In this document: positions 58,705-64,000 of the stretch, piece after piece
How positions within the stretch are numbered: position 1 is the first letter of the stretch
How the letters are laid out: every line of letters begins with the position of its first letter
Assembly (NCBI GenBank): GCA_964596775.1
Contig: CAZQVN010000001.1
Coordinates: 62,001-126,000, forward strand
Source of the DNA: CAZQVN01 sp964596775
GTDB taxonomy: Bacteria > Eisenbacteria > RBG-16-71-46 > JABDJR01 > JAWXBZ01
Length of the DNA stretch: 64,000 nucleotides
Reading direction: 5' to 3'
Program-made: the position numbers and the translations under genes
The notes under the pieces: model-generated
What the model was told of the DNA's origin: nothing
The model's database searches: none
Seen by the model: the letters and a program-made list of their open reading frames with translations, nothing else

Positions 58705-59334
58705 TCAGGGATGTGCCGAAGCGATTTCCGGTTTGCCCTGCATGCCGAAGTCACGCCATTCCGTAATGTAGTACAGCTTGGCCGTTGCCGATGTGGTCGT
58801 GTCGGTGTCCGCCGGGTTGCGCCCCTTGCGGAAGAGAAACTTCTGCTTCTGCCCGTCCACGCGGAGGGTCAGCCCCTCGAGTTCGCCGGGCTGCGGGCGC
58901 AGGTCGACTTCGAGAAAGGTATCGAGAACGTCGACGGAGGTCCAGTTCTCGCGTCCGATTTCGGAAACCGGCCGCGGGCTTCCAAAGGAGAGGTCGATCC
59001 GGATGTCGGTGACATCGGAACTGGCGAACAGGGCCCCGGTTTCCACGGAATCCTGAAACTGGTTCCAGAACACCGGAAGGGTCCCGTTCTGCTGGCGGGT
59101 ACCCTCGTCGAAATAGAACTGGAAATCTTCCGCCAGGAGCTTTGCGTACTCCTGGATGTCCCGGGTCTTGTATGCCGTCTGCAGGTTCCTGAGCACGTTG
59201 GATTCCGATGTCTGCGGCAGAATCGCCACCGCGCGCACGGGAGGCTCGATCTTGGTACACCCTGCGAGCGCGGCCGCAAGAACCGTGGCCGGAATCAAAG
59301 CTGAGAGCAGATGACGGTGATGGGCGCGCTTCAT
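58705..59334 (-). CDS. Lipoprotein with nuclear-transport-factor-2-like domain
   Basis: The ATG at 59334 (MKRAHHRHLLSALIP) has GGAGG 9 bases upstream and opens a lipoprotein signal with lipobox LAGC. The mature protein of about 185 residues starts with a helical segment (SNVLRNLQTAYKTRDIQEYAKLLAEDFQFYF) like the SnoaL/NTF2-type fold. A beta-rich end follows (LTLRVDGQKQKFLFRKGRNPADTDTTT). I infer a small envelope lipoprotein; ligand or partner is unknown. It lies 24 bases upstream of the deacetylase gene. Confidence 0.72.
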   Translation of the reverse strand: MKRAHHRHLLSALIPATVLAAALAGCTKIEPPVRAVAILPQTSESNVLRNLQTAYKTRDIQEYAKLLAEDFQFYFDEGTRQQNGTLPVFWNQFQDSVETGALFASSDVTDIRIDLSFGSPRPVSEIGRENWTSVDVLDTFLEVDLRPQPGELEGLTLRVDGQKQKFLFRKGRNPADTDTTTSATAKLYYITEWRDFGMQGKPEIASAHP

Positions 59335-59378
59335 TGTGAACATCCTCCTGGAAACTTCCGTACCGGAACCGACGCTAG

Positions 59379-59406
59379 AGTGTATCGGCCCGCTGTACCA
59401 TTGAAA
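59379..59406 (-). promoter_or_regulatory. Possible promoter of the 58705-59334 lipoprotein gene
   Basis: TTTCAA (59406-59401) and TACACT (59384-59379) are 16 bases apart on the minus strand, with a predicted start about 38 bases before the ATG. Confidence 0.4.
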
Positions 59407-59488
59407 CCACTTATTGTGGATCCACCCCGAAACGGGCGGGGCCTGCCTTCCCAACCTGAATTCAACAAACACTTTAGGAACATGCTCG

Positions 59489-60157
59489 TCATCCCGCTCC
59501 GGAATAGAAGGCGATGAAGTAGCCGACCGTGGACGGGGCGGCCGGCGACAGCTTGTCCACCCAGCGGTAGATCTCGTAGTTGCCGTTGACCTGCTCCCGG
59601 AACGTCAGGTCGATCGTGCCCGCCATCCGCTGCCGGATGTTTCGGTTTTCGATCCGCCGGCTGGCATTGCTGAAGATCAGGACTTCATAGGGGACCGCGA
59701 AATAGGTGGTCAGCATTCCGACCTGCTCCTCGCGCGATCTCTCCTCGAGCCGGACATCGATCAGGACGCTGTCGGTACGGACGACCAGCGAAAAGAATCC
59801 GTCCAGACCGAGTTCCGTCTCCGCCTTGGACAGCGAGTCGATCCCCAGCCCCTGTGCATCGCTGGCATCGAGGATGAACCCGAGATCGTCGGCCAGGGCC
59901 TCGGAAATGCGCGAGGAACCCGCCTGCTTGTAGAGAATCCCCGTTTCGAGGTTCCAGACCACGCTGTCCGGCAGGTTCGGAGTGCGCCGGGGGACCTCCC
60001 CGACCGGTTCCTCGGGTATGCGCGTCTCGAACAGGCTGCATCCGGCCAGAACCAGGGCAAAGAGTACGGCAATTGCCGCGTTTCGAAAACCGTGCCCGGA
60101 CAAAACTTCGGTCCGCTGTCGAGAACGCCGCGATCCGCTGTCCCGCTCATTGAACAT
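59489..60157 (-). CDS. Envelope lipoprotein of unknown function
   Basis: The ATG at 60157 has GGAG 5 bases upstream. The 222-aa product has a charged n-region (NERDSGSRRSRQRTEV), a hydrophobic core and lipobox LAGC. The mature part has a Pro-rich start, a beta/alpha body (VVWNLETGILYKQAGSSRISEALADDLGF) and strands such as DLTFREQVNGNYEIYRWVDKL. I do not recognise the family. The gene sits 11 bases after the outer-membrane protein gene, so a joint outer-membrane role is likely. Confidence 0.68.
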   Translation of the reverse strand: MFNERDSGSRRSRQRTEVLSGHGFRNAAIAVLFALVLAGCSLFETRIPEEPVGEVPRRTPNLPDSVVWNLETGILYKQAGSSRISEALADDLGFILDASDAQGLGIDSLSKAETELGLDGFFSLVVRTDSVLIDVRLEERSREEQVGMLTTYFAVPYEVLIFSNASRRIENRNIRQRMAGTIDLTFREQVNGNYEIYRWVDKLSPAAPSTVGYFIAFYSGAG

Positions 60158-60168
60158 GGAGTCTCCGG

Positions 60169-62079
60169 TCAAAATGGTTTGCTCAGCCGGAGGTTGACGG
60201 AAAAGAACCGCTCGGGCTTTCCGGGAAACGGCTTGACCAGCTTCTGTACCCAGAGGTCCGTGGTGGCCGAAATGGTGCCGCCGCCGGGGATGGACCGCTG
60301 AAACGTGGCGTTGTGTGCCATCTCCAGCCGGGCGTTCGTGATTCTTCGGTTGTCGGTCAGGCGGATGTCGTCGGTGCGGTAGAACCGCTCCTCGGACCGG
60401 AACGTCAGCCAGTTGAACGCCTTGTAGGAGAGCGACGTCTTGAAATCCTGCTCGTAGCGGAGGTCGCCGCGGGCAAAGAACCGCTCTCCCCCCTCCCGGC
60501 GGTAACCGCCGGTTTCGCGCAGCTTGTACTGGTGACGGACCTCCACCGACACCCGTGACGAAAACAGGTGCGTGATCGTGGTGGCCACATCACGGTTTCT
60601 CTGGATGTTGTCCTGCCCCGGATTGAACTGGAACGCGGTGAACAGCTCGTTGATGTTGTAGATCTGGCCGACCCGGGTCTTCGGGGTGATCGTGTACTTG
60701 ATGTCCGCCGAGAACCCGAAGTTTTCCTCGAGCCTGGAATCGCGGGACTGGATCGAACTGATGTTGATCGTCTCGTCCGAGGAACGGCGGGCCGAGAAGT
60801 TCGTCGTGATCTTGGAGAACGGCAGGTACGTCAGGAAGAACTCGACGCGGTTCCGGAACTGGTCCACATCGCGGACGCCGTCACTGTACTTCTGGGATCG
60901 CAGCCGGAGTTCTCCGACGGCGCGGGTCGTGAACCGGGAATTCCACGCCCGCTCCAGCGACCCGTCCAGGACGCGGGTCAGCGTGGTGCTCGACGGGCGG
61001 ATGGCCGACCGGTCCTCGTCCGTGCCGCTCTGGTAGTGAATGAATCCCGGATTCCCGAGCGGGCTGCCGCGGAGCCTCATGTCCACGGAATTGCCGGACC
61101 GGTCGGAAGCGCGTTCCACCTCAACGAGCCGGAAATCCCGGTTGTCCCGCCGGTTGAAATCCACGGTGAGTTCGGTGGTGGGGCTTCCGCCCGGCTTGAC
61201 GCGAAGCCCGGCGGTGAGGTTGTTGTTCGTGTTCGTCCGGACTTCGTTCCGGTTCGACTGGGTCGTATCGCGGCTGACCACGATGTAGCTGTCGTTGATG
61301 CTCGTGCTCTTGTAGTCCATCCGGGCGTCGACTCCGGTGACCGGAGAATAGCTCCACCCCGCCGAGTAATCGCTGTTGCTGTTGGACTTCGGGCCGTCGT
61401 CCGTGGTCACGAGATCCTTGTTCAGGGCCCTGGGATTCGTCCGCTGGTTCGTGTAGTTCGTGTCGAACTTCAGCGTCATCCCCGGTATGGGCGGGTTGTA
61501 GTTCGAACTGGCTCCGATGCTGCGCGTGACGCCGGTTTCCTGGGCGCCGTTCTCGATGCCGTTGTAGATGTTGGAATCGCGGCGGCGCGTGAGCCCCACG
61601 CCGCCGCTCAGCGTGGAGCGGGCGCCGCGGAACATGCGGACGTTGTAGCTGCCGTTGATGTTGGAGGAGAAGAGCTGCCGGCGGGTCTGGACCGCAACGT
61701 CGTTCGTGCCCCCGCGATCGAACGTGATGCGCCCCGTCAGGGGAATGAGATCGAAGAGGCTGTACGCGAGCTGTGTTGCCGTCTTTCCCCCCTTGGCGCT
61801 GAAGTCCGGACGGCTGGGATCCGTCTTCACCGTGTAGTCGGTCTTGTTGTCCAGGGAGAGTTTTCCGAACTGGTTGGCGAACTTGAAGTTCTGCGTCCAG
61901 TTCGTCTGGGATCGGTCCGAGCTGTAGTTGCTGTCGTAGGTCGGCCGCAGGAAACCGAACACGGGCCGGCCGAGGGAATCGGCCGCCGAGCCGGCCGGCT
62001 GGGCATGCGCCACCCGGCTGGCTGTCGAGAACATGAGAAGGGCCACAGCGGCTCCTTGGAGTCCTTTGTTAAAGGGCAC
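60169..62079 (-). CDS. Large outer-membrane beta-barrel-like protein
   Basis: This 636-aa protein has a signal peptide (LQGAAVALLMFSTASRVAHA) and then a long run of alternating hydrophilic/hydrophobic strands rich in Asn, Ser, Thr and aromatic residues. Examples are NWTQNFKFANQFGKLSLDNK, NTNNNLTAGLRVKPGG and VEVRHQYKLRETGGYR. It ends in a terminal Phe (LSKPF), as outer-membrane barrels do. It resembles large outer-membrane proteins of FCB bacteria, but I cannot name a family. The start is GTG (62079). It has no recognised catalytic or plug motif. Confidence 0.75.
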   Translation of the reverse strand: MPFNKGLQGAAVALLMFSTASRVAHAQPAGSAADSLGRPVFGFLRPTYDSNYSSDRSQTNWTQNFKFANQFGKLSLDNKTDYTVKTDPSRPDFSAKGGKTATQLAYSLFDLIPLTGRITFDRGGTNDVAVQTRRQLFSSNINGSYNVRMFRGARSTLSGGVGLTRRRDSNIYNGIENGAQETGVTRSIGASSNYNPPIPGMTLKFDTNYTNQRTNPRALNKDLVTTDDGPKSNSNSDYSAGWSYSPVTGVDARMDYKSTSINDSYIVVSRDTTQSNRNEVRTNTNNNLTAGLRVKPGGSPTTELTVDFNRRDNRDFRLVEVERASDRSGNSVDMRLRGSPLGNPGFIHYQSGTDEDRSAIRPSSTTLTRVLDGSLERAWNSRFTTRAVGELRLRSQKYSDGVRDVDQFRNRVEFFLTYLPFSKITTNFSARRSSDETINISSIQSRDSRLEENFGFSADIKYTITPKTRVGQIYNINELFTAFQFNPGQDNIQRNRDVATTITHLFSSRVSVEVRHQYKLRETGGYRREGGERFFARGDLRYEQDFKTSLSYKAFNWLTFRSEERFYRTDDIRLTDNRRITNARLEMAHNATFQRSIPGGGTISATTDLWVQKLVKPFPGKPERFFSVNLRLSKPF

Positions 62080-62240
62080 CCTTTACCTGACTCTGATTTC
62101 GTCAATCAAGAAAGAGAATCGGGGGAACATTGGGCGCGATGCCCGGCTGTAGCAAGGTGTGGAAGGAATTCCTCCTGAACCGGTGAGCCAACGGCCTGTC
62201 GACGGACGCTCAAGTATACCATCGGGGGCTTCCGCGGTTC

Positions 62241-62288
62241 AAAAAGAAGCCCGGATGGGTGGAGTGGATCCTCCGAACCCGTCCGGGC
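62241..62288 (-). terminator. Rho-independent terminator after rsmA
   Basis: A 12-bp stem with one G-T pair (62277-62288 with 62249-62260), a 16-nt loop and TTCTTTTT on the minus strand. It separates the rsmA-tatD operon from the outer-membrane protein gene. Confidence 0.75.
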
Positions 62289-62297
62289 GATGCGTGT

Positions 62298-63245
62298 CTA
62301 GTTGAGCTTTGCGCCGCCGCGCACCACGACGCCGGCATCGTGAAACGCGGACGTCAGTTTTGCAAAATCTTCAACGCCAAGCGTTTCCCCGCGCCGGCCC
62401 GGGTCGATGCCCGCGTTGTCCATGATTTCCAGGACCGTGTTCCGCGGCCGCCGGGACTTTTCGACCAGCGCGTTGAGCAGGGTCTTGCGCCGCGTCGCAA
62501 AGGCTGCCCGGACGATTCCGTGGAACAGCATGTCGTCGGGAACGCTGACCTCGGGGACCAGCCGGGGCGAAACGCGGATCAGCGCCGAGCTGACCTGCGG
62601 AGCCGGATAAAAGACGCCCGGCTCCAGGTTCATCAGCGACTCCACGGTGGCCCGATAGTTGACCGCCACGGTCAGGGCGCCGTAGTCCTTCGTTCCCGGA
62701 CGGGCCAGCAGACGGGCCGCATACTCCTTCTGGACCATGACCGTGGCCCGTGCCACATAGCGGGGATAGTCCAGAATGGAAAACAGGATGTCCGTGGAGA
62801 TGTAATAGGGCAGATTGCCCACGACAACGAGCGGCGCCCCAACGATTTCGGCAAGCCGGTCGTACTCGAACTTGCGGATGTCGGTGGGATGGACGATGAC
62901 GTTGCGCCCGCTGAACTCATGCTTGAGGATGGAAGCCAGGCTGGAATCCAGCTCCACGGCATGCACGGCCGCGGCCAGGTCGGCCAGCTTGCCGGTCAGC
63001 GCGCCGGCGCCGGATCCGATTTCCACGACGGTGTCCGAAGGCTCGATTTCCGCCAGATCGATCACCTTGTTGATCGCCTGGGGATCGATCAGGAAGTTCT
63101 GACCGTAGCGCCGCTTCGGACGCACGCCGTAACGGCGCAGCATCTCGCGCTGCGTTTCCTTTGAAAGCTCGCGGTGCAGGGGCTCGCAGCCCCCTTCTTC
63201 CTCCCGCAAGCGCATGAGTTCAAGATTGGCTTCCGTCAGTCTCAA
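62298..63245 (-). CDS. rsmA: 16S rRNA (adenine1518-N6/adenine1519-N6)-dimethyltransferase
   Basis: RsmA (KsgA) dimethylates two adenines in helix 45 of 16S rRNA during ribosome assembly. The SAM-binding motifs are VVEIGSGAGALTGKLADLAA and AVHAVELDSSL. The catalytic motif IV is VVGNLPYYISTDIL, and PAPQVSSALIRV and FATRRKTLLNALVEK lie in the C-terminal lobe. A 40-residue extension precedes the usual start (YGQNFLIDP). The TTG at 63245 has GGAGG 5 bases upstream and overlaps the tatD stop, so it is chosen; an ATG ten codons later is an alternative. Confidence 0.95.
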   Translation of the reverse strand: MRLTEANLELMRLREEEGGCEPLHRELSKETQREMLRRYGVRPKRRYGQNFLIDPQAINKVIDLAEIEPSDTVVEIGSGAGALTGKLADLAAAVHAVELDSSLASILKHEFSGRNVIVHPTDIRKFEYDRLAEIVGAPLVVVGNLPYYISTDILFSILDYPRYVARATVMVQKEYAARLLARPGTKDYGALTVAVNYRATVESLMNLEPGVFYPAPQVSSALIRVSPRLVPEVSVPDDMLFHGIVRAAFATRRKTLLNALVEKSRRPRNTVLEIMDNAGIDPGRRGETLGVEDFAKLTSAFHDAGVVVRGGAKLN

Positions 63246-64000
63246 GATAACCTCCCTGTATCCGCCCCAGCCGCCCCAAGTCCGGGAAACAACTCCCTGG
63301 CCGTGGTCGAAGTAACCCGAATCACCTCTTCCGGTGTCAGGCCTTTCTCGGCGGCGATCACGTTAACAATGTAAGTCAAATGACTTGAATCATTTCGCTG
63401 TCCGCGCCTGGGCGCCGGACAGAGCCAGGGGGCATCTGTTTCAAGAAGCATGGCTTCGATGGGCATCTCCGCGAGGAGCCTGCGCTTCGAAGCACTCCAG
63501 TAGGTGATGGAACCCCCGAGGCCGAGCTTGAACCCAAGCTCGCAAGCCCTTCGGGTTGCCTCTCGATCTCCCTGGTGGCAGTGAAAAACACCGCCGTACC
63601 GTCCGCCACCCTCCTCGAGAAGGATGTCGACGGCCTCGTCGAAGGCATCCCTCACGTGCAGGACCAGCGGTTTCCTCAGTTCAAGCGACAGGCGGATCAT
63701 GCGGCGGAAGAGATCTTTCTGTCGATCACGGGGAGCCCAGTCCCTGAAAAAATCCAGGCCGACCTCACCGATGGCCACGACTTCAGACTCTCCGGCCACA
63801 CGGGCGATTCTCTCGATATCCTCGGGAGCATACTTCCCCGCTTCATGGGGATGGATCCCGGCGGCAATACGGACACGAGGTTCTTGCCGCGCCCATAATA
63901 GCGCATCTTGCGCGACCGTGGGTGTATATCCTATCTCTAAAACCGCCGTAACCCCTGAGTTCCAAACCTTTTGTAAAATTTCTTGACGATCTTTATCGAA
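63242..64000 (-). CDS. tatD: TatD family hydrolase (5' end missing)
   Basis: The frame stays open to the window edge, so about 253 codons are visible and the first residues, including the metal-binding HxH, lie beyond it. The visible start reads FDKDRQEILQKVWNSGVTAV, and the rest of the family pattern follows. IAAGIHPHEAGKYAP precedes the metal-binding Glu in VVAIGEVGLDFFRD; PLVLHVRDAFDEAV, GVFHCHQG and LLETDAPWLCPAP carry further ligands. TatD proteins are metal-dependent nucleases active on DNA. The stop overlaps the rsmA TTG start (TTGA), making an operon. The first 100 bases before the edge are AT-richer than the rest. Confidence 0.93.
   Translation of the reverse strand, partial: FDKDRQEILQKVWNSGVTAVLEIGYTPTVAQDALLWARQEPRVRIAAGIHPHEAGKYAPEDIERIARVAGESEVVAIGEVGLDFFRDWAPRDRQKDLFRRMIRLSLELRKPLVLHVRDAFDEAVDILLEEGGGRYGGVFHCHQGDREATRRACELGFKLGLGGSITYWSASKRRLLAEMPIEAMLLETDAPWLCPAPRRGQRNDSSHLTYIVNVIAAEKGLTPEEVIRVTSTTARELFPGLGAAGADTGRLS

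Overview
This 64 kb stretch of GC-rich chromosome comes from a Gram-negative bacterium. Signal peptides and lipoboxes are frequent, several products are outer-membrane beta-barrels, and three exported proteins end in a FlgD/T9SS-type C-terminal domain (PNP/PNPF start, D-x-x-GR, WDGRD, SGxY). A conserved secreted family otherwise seen mainly in Bacteroidetes relatives (often mislabelled asparagine synthetase B) is also present. Together these suggest an uncultured FCB-superphylum lineage of the Candidatus Eisenbacteria / Gemmatimonadota / Latescibacteria kind. That placement is inference; there is no rRNA or tRNA gene here. Most genes are on the minus strand and many overlap by 4 bases (ATGA/GTGA), so they are tightly coupled operons.

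Layout. 1-9.3 kb: two large secreted plus-strand proteins (Calx-beta repeats; cohesin/dockerin-like), each with a C-terminal sorting-type domain, with three minus-strand exported proteins between them. 9.4-11.8 kb: a periplasmic aspartyl protease/PDZ protein, a 41-codon TfoX-like remnant and a D-2-hydroxyacid dehydrogenase, chained by overlapping start/stop codons. 11.9-13.1 kb: an AT-richer island with an HNH endonuclease that looks transferred. 13.1-24.6 kb: small exported proteins, a DUF6174/DUF1330/GNAT operon behind a terminator-bearing leader, serB, an outer-membrane protein with an RsbW-type kinase, lipoproteins, a degenerate isochorismatase-like protein, an MFS transporter, a TIGR02757 protein and an HMA metallochaperone. 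24.7-32.6 kb: a GT2/sulfatase-fold pair, a polytopic TPR protein, a TrmB regulator and a subtilisin. 32.8-38.5 kb: an outer-membrane protein with a lipoprotein, then an HD-GYP/HEAT-repeat pair sharing an N-terminal module. 38.7-44.2 kb: a class II aldolase with a microcompartment-type C-terminal tail, ogt, an M20 hydrolase, NAD(P)HX repair, a HAD phosphatase and a zinc ribbon.

44.3-54.5 kb is a six-gene operon (DUF4159, a 1198-aa DUF4175-like coiled-coil protein, TPR, a secreted GATase-like protein, and two paralogous WD40-like/SPOR-like proteins). It has a strong promoter and a 200-nt leader. 54.7-64 kb holds secD-secF with promoter and terminator, a divergent polysaccharide deacetylase, two lipoproteins, a beta-barrel protein, rsmA and a tatD gene cut by the window end. 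Much of the window therefore serves the cell envelope: export (SecDF), surface proteins with sorting domains, outer-membrane proteins, and glycan or phosphoester modification.

The observations most worth following are the aldolase with a candidate encapsulation peptide, the shared module of the HD-GYP/HEAT pair, the envelope operon at 44-54 kb with its long leader, the leader/terminator before the GNAT operon, and a TWGxIK C-terminal motif shared by two unrelated secreted proteins.
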